Shown here one piece after another: positions 8,824-18,151 of a stretch of DNA of 64,000 bases (within the stretch, counting starts at the first letter, position 1; every line of letters starts with the position of its first letter). A program made the translations under genes and the position numbers. The DNA is from Balneolaceae bacterium UBA3186 (lineage in GTDB: Bacteria; Bacteroidota; Rhodothermia; Balneolales; Balneolaceae): NCBI GenBank assembly GCA_002364085.1, contig DEXK01000019.1, positions 61,574-125,573 on the forward strand, read 5' to 3'. Below the pieces are notes generated by a model. That model saw nothing but the letters and a program-made list of their open reading frames with translations. It did not search any database and had not been told where the DNA came from.

Positions 8824-9963
8824 TCAAACTAATTCTTTAATTGCATTTATATACTTCAGTTCTTGATTTTCCCAATTAAAAACCTGTGCTGCCACTTTAA
8901 GGTTATTCTTGATGTTTTCATGATTAAGCCTCTTTAGCGCTAAAAAAGCATCTAGAAAAGATTCTGTAGTCCACTTCTCAACTGTAACTCCAATTTTATA
9001 ATCAGAAATAACTTTTTTCATTTCAGGCAAGTTCGAGCTTATAATCGGGATTTCCGCCATCATATAGTCGAATAACTTATTGGGTAAACAATATTCATAT
9101 GATAAACACGAGTTTTTAATCAGTGAAACTCCTATATCAGCGGACTTAGCATAATATATTACTTCAGATGGCGAAACTGTCTCTCTAAAATAAATATTAT
9201 CATGCTTTTTGGAATTTGATACTACGTACTCTTCGAGCTCCCCATAGCCCATAATAACAAGTGCATACTGGCTTCCACTTAGCTTTTTAAAAGACTCGAC
9301 TAATAACCGTATTCCTCTTTCTTCGCTAAGCCCACCTTGATATAGTAAAATTTTTGTCTCTGTATCAATTTTAAATTCTTTTCTTAAAATATTTGAATTT
9401 TCAGGCTCTATTAATCTGGGACAATTCAGCACCGTTACAATGTTTTCTAAATCATACTTGCTCTTGTACCATTTATTAATACGATCTCCGACCACAACTA
9501 CCAGATCAGTTTTTCTAATAAAAAAAGATTCAATTAACTTAGATATTTTTTTCCTGACTCCATTCAAGCCCTCAACTTCAGTTTCTAACTCATGAGCATC
9601 ATACACAAGCTTAGCTTTCGTAAAATACTTTATCAAAAAACCAATGGGCAATAGAGCTAGAGTATGAACATTAACTAAATCAGCCTTAATTTTTTTTGAA
9701 TACTTGAGCAATTGGAAGGTCAACTCAATATATGCTATAAGGTGCGTAAAAAAATTGTTGGCGAACTTTCTCACCCAAAAAACATGCCTCTTAACTATTC
9801 TAGAAGAATCAATATTCTCTTCTATTTCCATTCCCTTTTCAAATAAAGCGCTAATGTATACCTTCTTTACCACACCTTCTAATACCAAACTCTCAGTTTG
9901 TTTTAATACTCTGGTTTCATTTTTAAAAGGTGTAAGCGTTATATGTAAATTACAATTATACAT
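8824..9963 (-). CDS. GT4-type glycosyltransferase, paralogue of the gene at 2773-3918
   Basis: This 379-residue GT-B fold glycosyltransferase has VYDAHELETEVEG in the N-terminal domain and LLYQGGLSEERGIRLLV plus CLPNKLFDYMMAEIPI in the donor domain. All of these align with the glycosyltransferase at 2773-3918. Both begin with short 'N-[CV]-N-[LV]-H-I' strands and a conserved KNE[ST]R block. The gene abuts WbpG copy B with no spacing, repeating the glycosyltransferase/WbpG pairing seen at the other end of the module. It probably transfers a related amidino sugar during repeat-unit assembly. The donor is unknown. Confidence 0.85.
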   Translation of the reverse strand: MYNCNLHITLTPFKNETRVLKQTESLVLEGVVKKVYISALFEKGMEIEENIDSSRIVKRHVFWVRKFANNFFTHLIAYIELTFQLLKYSKKIKADLVNVHTLALLPIGFLIKYFTKAKLVYDAHELETEVEGLNGVRKKISKLIESFFIRKTDLVVVVGDRINKWYKSKYDLENIVTVLNCPRLIEPENSNILRKEFKIDTETKILLYQGGLSEERGIRLLVESFKKLSGSQYALVIMGYGELEEYVVSNSKKHDNIYFRETVSPSEVIYYAKSADIGVSLIKNSCLSYEYCLPNKLFDYMMAEIPIISSNLPEMKKVISDYKIGVTVEKWTTESFLDAFLALKRLNHENIKNNLKVAAQVFNWENQELKYINAIKELV

Positions 9964-10020
9964 TTAGACTGAATTTATAAACTCCATTTGTTCGGTAAAT
10001 CACCTACGCTTTATTTTTGA

Positions 10021-11259
10021 TCAATTAATTGTATTCTCTTGAATCTTACTATATACTTCTTTTAGAACTTTTGCATCGTTTCTCCAGGCATACTTTCCTA
10101 AAGCAGAAGCTCTTCCATTTTCACCAAATTCATTAAGCTTTGAACGATTTACATACATTTCAATAAGCTTATTTGCAAAGCTAGAATGATTGCTTGCTTG
10201 AAATATCAAACCACAATTAGAATCGCTCACAACTCTTTTAAGCGGCTTACAGTCACTAACCAGAACAGGTTTACTACAAATCATATACTGAAACAACTTA
10301 TGAGGTATTGTAGTTTGCGTATGCTCAAAATCATTATGTGGAACCAAGCAAACATCTGAAGCCTTGATATAGCTTTGAACCTTTTCAAAAGGAAGCCAAC
10401 CATATAATTCTACCCAATCAGATATATTATACCTTTCGATTTCAGATCTGATTTTTTCTTTGCTAGTAGCATCAGCACCAACAATAACCAACTTTAGATT
10501 GGGAATTGATTCAGTACATTCTGAAATTGCTTTAAGAACAGTATCAAGACCCCTATGAGCTCCGATTGTTCCTACATAACTGCACATGAAATTATTGGTA
10601 TATCTTTCTACAATCATCGGGTCTGCCGTATCTGATTTGAAATCGAATGTAGTTTCATCTTCGGTATTTGAAACCACGCTTATTTTATCAGAATCGATAC
10701 CATATTCTATTAATCTATCTGTTGCTTCTTCTGCTACCACAAAATTATGAATGCATTTTTTAAGCATTCTCCTTTCATGCCATCGCATAAGTCGATAATT
10801 CCAAAAAAAACCATGTATAATTTTCTTAAACAAAGACATTTCTGATCTAGCGGCGACCATAGCAGCTGGCATATTTTCATGTAAATCTGCTACTACTGGA
10901 ATATCAAACTCTTTTGCTGCGTTTTGAGAAACAGGAATTAACCATATATCATGAACATGCAAAACCTGAATGTCATTAGCTTTTATAAACTCTTTAATCG
11001 GCTCTAAATATCTCCCATCATAAATTGTCAAAGCTCTGATAGCAGTTTTTAAATACGATGATTGGGTTTTGTCTACACTTGCTCGCCAAATTGTACTTTG
11101 AAGCTCTTCATTAAACTCAGAATCAGGTAATTCTTTTTTGTACTTAGGTGTAAATACAAATACCTCATGCCCGGCTTCTGCAAATGCAATGGATTGTTTT
11201 TCAGCCCTTATTCCCGGAGGCCAATCTCTTTCATAATCTAATACTACACCAATATTCAT
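10021..11259 (-). CDS. GT4-family glycosyltransferase
   Basis: This 412-residue GT-B fold protein has an N-terminal domain starting MNIGVVLDYERDWPPGIRAE, a middle segment HVHDIWLIPV, and C-terminal donor-binding blocks VGTIGAHRGLDTVLKA and PHKLFQYMICSKPVL. It belongs with GT4 enzymes of capsule and O-antigen loci and most likely adds one sugar of the repeat unit at the cytoplasmic face of the inner membrane. It lies 27 nt downstream of the DUF7033/deacetylase gene and 57 nt upstream of the next glycosyltransferase, one of the larger gaps in the locus. It is not obviously a paralogue of the two amidotransferase-linked glycosyltransferases. Confidence 0.84.
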   Translation of the reverse strand: MNIGVVLDYERDWPPGIRAEKQSIAFAEAGHEVFVFTPKYKKELPDSEFNEELQSTIWRASVDKTQSSYLKTAIRALTIYDGRYLEPIKEFIKANDIQVLHVHDIWLIPVSQNAAKEFDIPVVADLHENMPAAMVAARSEMSLFKKIIHGFFWNYRLMRWHERRMLKKCIHNFVVAEEATDRLIEYGIDSDKISVVSNTEDETTFDFKSDTADPMIVERYTNNFMCSYVGTIGAHRGLDTVLKAISECTESIPNLKLVIVGADATSKEKIRSEIERYNISDWVELYGWLPFEKVQSYIKASDVCLVPHNDFEHTQTTIPHKLFQYMICSKPVLVSDCKPLKRVVSDSNCGLIFQASNHSSFANKLIEMYVNRSKLNEFGENGRASALGKYAWRNDAKVLKEVYSKIQENTIN

Positions 11260-11286
11260 ATTCCGTTGCTAATTTTCCGTATCTAC

Positions 11287-12690
11287 TCACATTGTTTCTA
11301 CGAGTTTTCTAAATAAATTTCGTTCGTCTTCTAACACAAGCCTTGAATTATGCCATAAAAGAGTAAATTCTCCACCAACTCTTCTGCAACTACTTCTTAC
11401 TTCAGAAGCTTTTTCAAAAGCAGAACTATCTGTGCCAAGCCCCATATAGCATTCGTCTATTAAAGTAGCCTCCATAACGACCAAAGGCTGAATCTCCATA
11501 TCAAGAACTTTACGATCTGTTACCGAATATGCCTTATATGCATGACATGTGCCTGCTCTAAAGCCAATATGATCTGCGTACCCTAATGATGAATCATGCT
11601 CAATGTTTAGCTTATCAAGCATCGTCCAGGTTTTATGGACAGACCACTTAAGATAGTGCATTCTAGAGCCAATTGAAGGATTTTTAATTCCAATTTTTGA
11701 TATAGCTTTTCTAAGCTTCTGTAGCTCCCCTTTCATTCTATTGAAATGATCTCCTGAAGTGTAACTTGGGTGTAAGCCTATTTGGTGACCTCTTCGAGAA
11801 ATTTCATTCATTAACTGTAAAATCTTAGGGTCGTAAATTCTATAATCTCCGTCATAATCAGGATCAAAACTATCCGCTAAAAAATAAAAAATACTTGTGG
11901 AATCAGCAGATTCAACACAATCCATAATCCATGTAAAAGTATTATATGGATCCAGATTACTTATTTTCCTTTTACTTGAAAGTTTAACATAGGGACTTAA
12001 AAAAGCAGCTCTAAAATCTCTCCTTATAAAAATATCTGCAAATCCACTCCTCAATATTTGTCCCGGAGATCTAAATGAATATAAACCAGGACTATCAACA
12101 TCATGACTTATTTTGAAACTATAATCATCAGTTTCAAAATATATACCACTCCAGATTCTTCGCATTGCGGCAAATAACAGTTCAGCATAATAGTCAGCAA
12201 TGGGTTGCTCTAAATATCCATTATTAAAGGAATGAGAGGAATGTGCCGAAAACCTGTTATGTTTATCAAGCTCCTCTATCACTGCTTCTTCATATCTTGA
12301 AAGCCAAAAAAAACAAGAGCCGAAAATATCTACTCCGAGCTCCCAATTGTTCTTTGAAGTCTCATTAAAATTACCCTCTCCAAATAATATTGGAAGTTTA
12401 AAATCTCCGGTTTTTGCTTTAAGATCTAGCCACTCATATTCCCAGTAATTTACAATTGGTTGAGGCACAGCTTCAGGGCTTAACCATTTTTTTGAGATTC
12501 TTTCAAAAAAAATACAGGGAAGATCTAAGCGTTTATCATCTTTTGATATCGAGATTATATTGAGATCATGCGTTTTAATGAAATACTCAAGATTAAAAAC
12601 TCTTCCAAATAACCAAGAACAAATCCAATCTATTTCATTCTTAAACTGAATCGGAACGTAAATCTCTAAATATATCTGCTCTTTCGTCAT
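11287..12690 (-). CDS. DUF7033-type polysaccharide deacetylase family protein
   Basis: The 467-residue protein has a roughly 180-residue N-terminal domain rich in aromatic residues, then a NodB-like deacetylase domain. Visible deacetylase elements are the metal/catalytic block KISHDVDSPG near residue 195, GHQIGLHPSY, and a late LLWHNSR motif. Proteins of this layout are frequent in Bacteroidota capsule loci, but their substrate is not established. It could remove N-acetyl groups from a sugar, which would expose an amine for the formyltransferase encoded just downstream (3 nt gap). No signal peptide is evident, so a cytoplasmic substrate is more likely than a finished polymer. Confidence 0.75.
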   Translation of the reverse strand: MTKEQIYLEIYVPIQFKNEIDWICSWLFGRVFNLEYFIKTHDLNIISISKDDKRLDLPCIFFERISKKWLSPEAVPQPIVNYWEYEWLDLKAKTGDFKLPILFGEGNFNETSKNNWELGVDIFGSCFFWLSRYEEAVIEELDKHNRFSAHSSHSFNNGYLEQPIADYYAELLFAAMRRIWSGIYFETDDYSFKISHDVDSPGLYSFRSPGQILRSGFADIFIRRDFRAAFLSPYVKLSSKRKISNLDPYNTFTWIMDCVESADSTSIFYFLADSFDPDYDGDYRIYDPKILQLMNEISRRGHQIGLHPSYTSGDHFNRMKGELQKLRKAISKIGIKNPSIGSRMHYLKWSVHKTWTMLDKLNIEHDSSLGYADHIGFRAGTCHAYKAYSVTDRKVLDMEIQPLVVMEATLIDECYMGLGTDSSAFEKASEVRSSCRRVGGEFTLLWHNSRLVLEDERNLFRKLVETM

Positions 12691-12693
12691 CCC

Positions 12694-13512
12694 TTATTGT
12701 AGTTTCAACTGTCTTTTTTTTTGCTCTAAATTTTTAATAGCTTTTTTTTGAACAGCTTTAGAACAATCTTTCCAATAATTAAGTGAACCGTGATTTGGAG
12801 TTTTTTCAACTGATTCTTTATTCTTGATCTTAAGAGTAGTTTCTGCTAAAACTTCAGCACAATGGATGGTAAGCTTTAACGCCAGACTTTCTAAAGAATC
12901 CTGCTTATTAATTGGAATCGAAGACACTTTAAGTATTGAACCGGCATCTATTTCCGGAGTTGCGTAATGAACTGAAGCTGATGGTTCATAGTTATTATAT
13001 AGTGTGAATTGAATTGCTCCTCCGCCTCTGCACTCAGGCAATGGTGCCGGATGGGCATTAAGACAACAATTAGAAAATCCATTAATTATCTCCTCATGGA
13101 CAATACCAACCCCCGCAAGAATACCTATACTATACTTTTCCTTGGCAAGAATTCTGTCAACAGCAACATGATTAATATCTGGCACAATGTAGTCTGCAAT
13201 TTCTTTAAGATCTAAATTCATGTATTTCTTGCGTAATTCTTTGGCTTGGGCAGACCTATTAAAAATAATAGAACTTAAATAAAGCTTGTATGTAAAAAAT
13301 GAGAATTTAGAAAGTGCCAAATACCTTCCACTGTATAGTTCCTGAATAGTGCCTAAAATTCGTTGAAATATTGCGGGAAGTCTTGAGTAGGAGCTCTTTT
13401 TACTAACCAGGATAAGATTAAATGGAATATTACTCTCTTGAAATTTCGTCGCCACAACTTTAGTATAGAATTCATCTAAAACTCCTAATAAACAGATTTT
13501 CTCATTATTCAT
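12694..13512 (-). CDS. Formyltransferase-family protein, probable sugar N-formyltransferase
   Basis: The 272-residue protein carries the formyltransferase catalytic pattern: N152 and H154 in LNAHPAPLPE, the glycine-rich CRGGGAIQF, and D189 in EIDAGSIL. These match the Asn/His/Asp triad that uses N10-formyl-tetrahydrofolate. In polysaccharide loci such enzymes formylate amino sugars. The first 100 residues do not look like the classic N-terminal half of ArnA or Fmt and are longer. It lies between wzy and the DUF7033 deacetylase. The amino-sugar substrate is inferred; a purine or Met-tRNA role is unlikely given the location. Confidence 0.78.
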   Translation of the reverse strand: MNNEKICLLGVLDEFYTKVVATKFQESNIPFNLILVSKKSSYSRLPAIFQRILGTIQELYSGRYLALSKFSFFTYKLYLSSIIFNRSAQAKELRKKYMNLDLKEIADYIVPDINHVAVDRILAKEKYSIGILAGVGIVHEEIINGFSNCCLNAHPAPLPECRGGGAIQFTLYNNYEPSASVHYATPEIDAGSILKVSSIPINKQDSLESLALKLTIHCAEVLAETTLKIKNKESVEKTPNHGSLNYWKDCSKAVQKKAIKNLEQKKRQLKLQ

Positions 13513-14814
13513 TTATATACGCTTAAGTATAAACTTATTATTGACTTCTCCTGGTCGATCAGCATACAACCCTCCGATCACAAACCATAGTGGCGCCCAA
13601 TAAAATACTGAACTTAAAATTGAAACAACTACAACAGAAAAAGCAATCCAAACTACTATATCTTTTTTATCATTCATGAACTTTTTCAGGATTTTAATAA
13701 GAATAAAAGTCCATAATAGTAAAAACCCAATAACTCCAAGATGAGTTTGAGATGAAATCAAGCTTGAATGCATATAGTCTACAATACTCAAATCACCAAA
13801 TAGAGGTGCTTTATTTATCTGAACTAATCCTGAATTTAAAACCTGCTGAATTCTTATTGTTAAACTCTGGTCATTGACCACACCACTACTCCCTTCTTCC
13901 GTTTTAAAGAATCGAATCTTTGACAAATCAATATCCTGTGAATAGTATACCAGGGCTCCCATTGATATTATTAAAACCAGACTGGTTACTAATAGTATTA
14001 TTATCTGTTGTTTTGAAAGTCTTAGCTTTGGACGATATATAAATATTATAAAAGCAGAGATAAAGAAAAGCATTAAAGGGGTTTTATTTGAACCCAGAAT
14101 TTGTAAATATGATGTGTAGATTAAAAATTCTAATATTGTAAATAAAACTAATATTACATAAGACCATCTTTTAACCTTATTCATTTGATAAATATTTACC
14201 TTTATAATAGTCAGAAATAAATAAGTAATTATAAAATAATCACCTGCGACTTGATAAAACTCTGTATTGATCGTTAAAATTGTACTCGCATCTGAGATGT
14301 ATGAAGAGATAAGCATCGGAATTATTCCTAAAAAGTATACGAAAAGTAGTAAAGACAAAATTACTCCTACTTTTACGTAATAACTGGGAGAATATAAAAA
14401 TTGAATTAGTTTTTTTATCTCGGTAGACCAAGAACGATAATTCGTAAACGCCAATATCCCCAATAGAAAAGAAGGGATTACTTGAGTTAAAAAAATCCTC
14501 AAATGATAGGTTGTATCATCAGTTTCCAAAGATAGCACACTAATAAAGTAATAACTTAAAAATAGTACAATTAATATATTTGTGCTGTCCTTATATACAG
14601 GTCTAACTATCGATTTTAAAAAATCACTGGCAAATAAAGCGAACATTAAAATGCAAAACAGTATAACTATAGGAGATAGGAATATACCTTTAGACCCATT
14701 TATAATGATCAAATGAGTTACATGGACCCCATAAAATGAATAGATAAATGCCAGAACAAACCCAAATGAATTTTCTTTCAAAAACTGTTTTTTATGTAAC
14801 GCAAATAAGTTCAT
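13513..14814 (-). CDS. wzy: O-antigen/capsule polymerase (Wzy-like) integral membrane protein
   Basis: This is a roughly 433-residue hydrophobic protein with about ten to twelve predicted membrane segments (for example IFLSPIVILFCILMFALFA, VILSLLLFVYFLGIIPML, ILVLFTILEFLIYTSYL). A large loop in the second half holds KIRFFKTEEGSSGV, as in Wzy polymerases. Polymerases are poorly conserved, so the call rests on topology and on being the only protein of this type in the locus. I chose the ATG at 14814, which overlaps the upstream glycosyltransferase stop as TAATG, over a TTG two codons earlier. An O-antigen ligase is the alternative. Confidence 0.72.
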   Translation of the reverse strand: MNLFALHKKQFLKENSFGFVLAFIYSFYGVHVTHLIIINGSKGIFLSPIVILFCILMFALFASDFLKSIVRPVYKDSTNILIVLFLSYYFISVLSLETDDTTYHLRIFLTQVIPSFLLGILAFTNYRSWSTEIKKLIQFLYSPSYYVKVGVILSLLLFVYFLGIIPMLISSYISDASTILTINTEFYQVAGDYFIITYLFLTIIKVNIYQMNKVKRWSYVILVLFTILEFLIYTSYLQILGSNKTPLMLFFISAFIIFIYRPKLRLSKQQIIILLVTSLVLIISMGALVYYSQDIDLSKIRFFKTEEGSSGVVNDQSLTIRIQQVLNSGLVQINKAPLFGDLSIVDYMHSSLISSQTHLGVIGFLLLWTFILIKILKKFMNDKKDIVVWIAFSVVVVSILSSVFYWAPLWFVIGGLYADRPGEVNNKFILKRI

Positions 14815-15965
14815 TAACAATTTCTAGCACATTCTATGATTATCTGAGCCTGATTTTTGAATTGTAATTCTTTTTCCACATAACTTCTGGCATTTTCGCC
14901 CAACACCTTTAACCGTTCTTTGTGTTCAATCAATTCAGCGATCTTATTGGCAGCATCAAAAATATAGTTTTCCGGTTTAACCAAAATTGTACAATCCGGC
15001 TTCATAAACAATGATTGAGTGCCTGATACGCCGTCAACACTTAGAGCAACTCTTCCACACGCCATGGCTTCCCTTACAATACTTCCTCCTTGCGGATCTT
15101 CTTCTAACAGCGGTATTACGTCCATACAATTTATATAATCATTCATTTCATCAAATGGTATCCAGCCGGTTAGAATGGATCGATCAATTAACTTTTTGTT
15201 TTGAAGTATTTCTTTAAGATGCTCGTAATCATCTCCTCCTCCAACACATAAAAATTTAATCCCCTTGTAGTTTCTTTTTGAAAGTTCCTCCAAAAGATCA
15301 ACTGTGTTCCAAACCTGCATATTTTTTGCAACACGTCCAACCCACCCAATTACAAGATCATCCTCATTTATACCCAGCTTCGATCTCTTTTTTGTTCTTT
15401 CATCTGCTGTTAAGGGGAAAAAGTTGTTTGTATCTACTGCAAAAGGCATTTCAATAAACTTGCTACTACTGATATTCGCTTCTTTCAGTTCATCAAATAC
15501 AGCCGGCCATCCAAAATACCCATTGATAAACCCATCTATATTGAGGGATTCATATTTTTCTAACCAATGAGGTTCAACCTGAACCATACTACCACCCAGC
15601 ATTCTGAAGTGCGGTATACCCAAACTCATTGAGACTCTGCTTAATGTTATTGAATCCGGAGTATTTGAAGAAAGGATTACATCAACTTCGTTTGCTTTAC
15701 AATAATTTTGTATCTGCATTTTCCCAAAAAAATGATAGCACCACCGGTTTAGAATCCTTAGGACTCCAAACCGACTCTTATTGTATGTTGGTAGTTTAAT
15801 TTTTTTAATAACAGCATTCTCTGCTATTCTCTCCTTTAAAACTCCATCAAATTGATATAGCCATGATACCTTGTGACCAAGCTCTACCAGTGATTCAGTG
15901 ATCTGAAGTAGTTGGGTTTGCTGTCCTCCCAGCTTAGTACTTGGATAATAAAAAAGAATATGCAT
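14814..15965 (-). CDS. GT4-family glycosyltransferase
   Basis: The 383-residue glycosyltransferase opens MHILFYYPSTKLGGQQTQ, has the donor-domain segment VIGWVGRVAKNMQVW and the E-x7-E type block PQGGSIVREAMACGRVAL followed by SVDGVSGT, all typical of GT4 retaining enzymes. It is a presumed inner-membrane-associated enzyme adding one sugar to the lipid-linked repeat unit. Its start overlaps the stop of the WbqC-like gene (TGATG) and its stop overlaps the wzy start, so expression is tightly coupled. Sugar specificity cannot be read from the sequence. Confidence 0.85.
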   Translation of the reverse strand: MHILFYYPSTKLGGQQTQLLQITESLVELGHKVSWLYQFDGVLKERIAENAVIKKIKLPTYNKSRFGVLRILNRWCYHFFGKMQIQNYCKANEVDVILSSNTPDSITLSRVSMSLGIPHFRMLGGSMVQVEPHWLEKYESLNIDGFINGYFGWPAVFDELKEANISSSKFIEMPFAVDTNNFFPLTADERTKKRSKLGINEDDLVIGWVGRVAKNMQVWNTVDLLEELSKRNYKGIKFLCVGGGDDYEHLKEILQNKKLIDRSILTGWIPFDEMNDYINCMDVIPLLEEDPQGGSIVREAMACGRVALSVDGVSGTQSLFMKPDCTILVKPENYIFDAANKIAELIEHKERLKVLGENARSYVEKELQFKNQAQIIIECARNC

Positions 15966-16672
15966 CAGCTATTCAATTTCTCCTTTATGAATTCATCCCC
16001 TTTCATAAATAGCATATCTATGATGCTTAATCCCGGATGAAAAACATCTGATCTTAGCTGTTCATATTCAGGGTGATTGAATTCATTATATAGTAATTCA
16101 ATATTATTCTTTTCAAATAATGCATCGTCTTGATACCCTCCTGCGCCCGTTCCACATAAATAAGAGTTACCGTTTTCATGTTTAACAATATCTACTAAAA
16201 GCTGCGTGCTTGAGGAGTCAATTTCCATTGATGAACTCTTTACGATTTCAGTATTAATTCCCAATACGTTCATGACTTCGGTGATGAAAGCCATATTTCG
16301 TTTCATCATTGATAGCTCGTTTGAATCAAAATAGTTATCAATCAAATACACAAATTGTTCAAAATAAGGGGCTTTTTTATAAGCTAGATGAATCGTTTTC
16401 CTGTTTTTGGATAACAGTTTGGGATTCTGGGTATTTATGGTCATCTCATTAATAGGTATTCCCACAACCCCCTTCTCCTTAGGTTTATCTAATGTTATGG
16501 ATAGCCATTGAGGCTCTCCATTGATCAATATTTTTACTCTTCTTCCCCAAAAAGCAGCCTCTCTTGGATTATTTTCAGTATGATCTAACAACACCCATTT
16601 ATCAGCTCTGTTAATCTTATTAAAAAAGCCAAACCACGGCATAAAGTCAGGTTGATGGATTGTGACAATCAT
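15965..16672 (-). CDS. WbqC-like family protein
   Basis: The 235-residue protein begins MIVTIHQPDFMPWFGFFNKI and contains WGRRVKILINGEPQWLSI and YLCGTGAGGYQD, characteristic of the WbqC-like family (named from an O-antigen locus). Members recur in loci for unusual amino sugars next to aminotransferases and acyltransferases; the biochemical role is not firmly established, though an N-acyl-transfer function has been suggested by context. Here it sits between a GNAT and a glycosyltransferase, with a DegT aminotransferase two genes upstream, which fits a role in acylating an amino sugar. Family membership is confident; function is not. Confidence 0.8.
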   Translation of the reverse strand: MIVTIHQPDFMPWFGFFNKINRADKWVLLDHTENNPREAAFWGRRVKILINGEPQWLSITLDKPKEKGVVGIPINEMTINTQNPKLLSKNRKTIHLAYKKAPYFEQFVYLIDNYFDSNELSMMKRNMAFITEVMNVLGINTEIVKSSSMEIDSSSTQLLVDIVKHENGNSYLCGTGAGGYQDDALFEKNNIELLYNEFNHPEYEQLRSDVFHPGLSIIDMLFMKGDEFIKEKLNS

Positions 16673-16673
16673 T

Positions 16674-17117
16674 TTAAATCCTGTTTAAAAAAATTTGAAA
16701 ATATATTAAGTCAGTTTCATCAAATAATCTTCGGTAAAGACGAGCAGAACCATTCAAATCATTTGTTTTAATCCCTAATTTTCTGCAATTGAGATCAGAC
16801 TTATATTCTTCTTTAAGTAAATAAATAAATTTTTCTCCGTATCCTTTTCTTCTGAATTTTTTACTTACAACAATCTCTTCTATCTCTACTACAAACCCCA
16901 AATATCTTAGTTGCACAGACCTATTTACTAAAGCATAACCAATTATATCCTCTTTATTTTCAAAAACCCAAATATCAGAACTTTTTAGTTCCAGTATATT
17001 TTCAAAAAAATCGTTGAAAATTGTCTCCTTTAATATCTTGGGATTGCTAAGCTCTAATACTAGATCGTATAATAATTTTTTATCACTTATAACAGCTTTT
17101 CTAAGATTCAATTTCAT
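16674..17117 (-). CDS. GNAT-family N-acetyltransferase
   Basis: The 147-residue GNAT-fold protein has the acetyl-CoA pyrophosphate-binding block VVSKKFRRKGYGEKF, preceded by the beta-bulge strand GFVVEIEEI and followed by KLGIKTNDLNGSARLYRRL. It probably N-acetylates an amino sugar made by the aminotransferase encoded directly upstream, since the two genes overlap by 4 nt (ATGA). That substrate is inference; GNATs act on many amines. A WbqC-like gene follows 1 nt after the stop, so aminotransferase, GNAT and WbqC form a compact sub-cassette. Confidence 0.78.
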   Translation of the reverse strand: MKLNLRKAVISDKKLLYDLVLELSNPKILKETIFNDFFENILELKSSDIWVFENKEDIIGYALVNRSVQLRYLGFVVEIEEIVVSKKFRRKGYGEKFIYLLKEEYKSDLNCRKLGIKTNDLNGSARLYRRLFDETDLIYFQIFLNRI

Positions 17118-18151
17118 ATTGACTTTATAGATTTTAGAATAATTTCTATTTCCTGATCTTTTAAAAAAGGATGGAAAGGAATTGAAAATGTTGTTTCAAC
17201 ACATTCCTTGGCATTTGGATATTTTGATCTGTGGCTATCATCGCAAAGCCAATTTAGTTCGTAAGAAGTTTCAATGTCAGATTCAGAAAAATGAGTTACA
17301 AGTAAATTTCGACTTTGGATACTATCGCATTTAATTAATACTTTAGTTTTAAAATCCCCTTCATTTCCACTAATAACATTCACTTTCTTTTCTTGTAATG
17401 CATTCGCAATTCTTTCAAAATTATGTGCCATTTTCTCTTCTATAGATGGTAAATGGTCTAAACTTCCCAAAGTATGTGCCGCATTAATATTGGACATCTT
17501 AAAGTTATAGCGGGCCTCATGTTCTGCATTAAACTGATCATCATAAGATACTATTCTGTTTATATACTTAAAAACATCTTCATCATCGGTAAGTATTGCG
17601 CCACCATCTATACCATTTACTATTTTTGTTGGATAAAAAGATAGAATAGTTATATCAGATTTATTTTTTCTTTTATAAGAAGTAGAAAATGATTGTGCAG
17701 CATCTTCGATTAAAAATTTATCAGCTATTCCCTTACGATTTATTTCTCCCTGAATCCCAAAGTGATTCGGAATTACTGCAGACTCAAATTCACTACCTTC
17801 AATTATGGCTTTCTGAAAATCATTACTCATTGTTTTACTATCAATATCCGATAAATGAGGAATAAGATCGTTTGCTTTTATAGCATTTATCATAGCAAAA
17901 CAGGTACCTATAGGCGAAGTTAAAACCTTTTTGTATTCACCCTTTATTGCTTTAAGTGACAAAAAAATTGAAGAGAACCCATTTGACACTAACTGAACAT
18001 ATTTGCGATTAAACTTTTCAGAGAGAACAGATTGAAGTTCTTCTTTAGCTTCCCCTTCGGCTAATTCTCCTTTTTTAATTGCTTTTAAAACTCTTGCTCG
18101 CTGAGATTCTAAGGATTCTACTCTTATTCTTTTAACTTCCTTGTTACTCAT
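17114..18151 (-). CDS. Divergent DegT-family aminotransferase
   Basis: The protein is about 345 residues. It keeps the PLP-lysine context SFYPTKIVNGIDGGAIL and LIEDAAQSF, as in the DegT family, but the N-terminal third is unusual (KAIKKGELAEGEAKEEL, then QLVSNGFSSIFLSL in place of the usual GT-A loop). I set the start at the ATG at 18151, which overlaps the upstream deacetylase stop and has an AGG about 8 nt upstream; a TTG five codons earlier is possible. It likely aminates a nucleotide keto-sugar that the neighbouring GNAT and WbqC-like proteins then acylate. Confidence 0.78.
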   Translation of the reverse strand: MSNKEVKRIRVESLESQRARVLKAIKKGELAEGEAKEELQSVLSEKFNRKYVQLVSNGFSSIFLSLKAIKGEYKKVLTSPIGTCFAMINAIKANDLIPHLSDIDSKTMSNDFQKAIIEGSEFESAVIPNHFGIQGEINRKGIADKFLIEDAAQSFSTSYKRKNKSDITILSFYPTKIVNGIDGGAILTDDEDVFKYINRIVSYDDQFNAEHEARYNFKMSNINAAHTLGSLDHLPSIEEKMAHNFERIANALQEKKVNVISGNEGDFKTKVLIKCDSIQSRNLLVTHFSESDIETSYELNWLCDDSHRSKYPNAKECVETTFSIPFHPFLKDQEIEIILKSIKSI

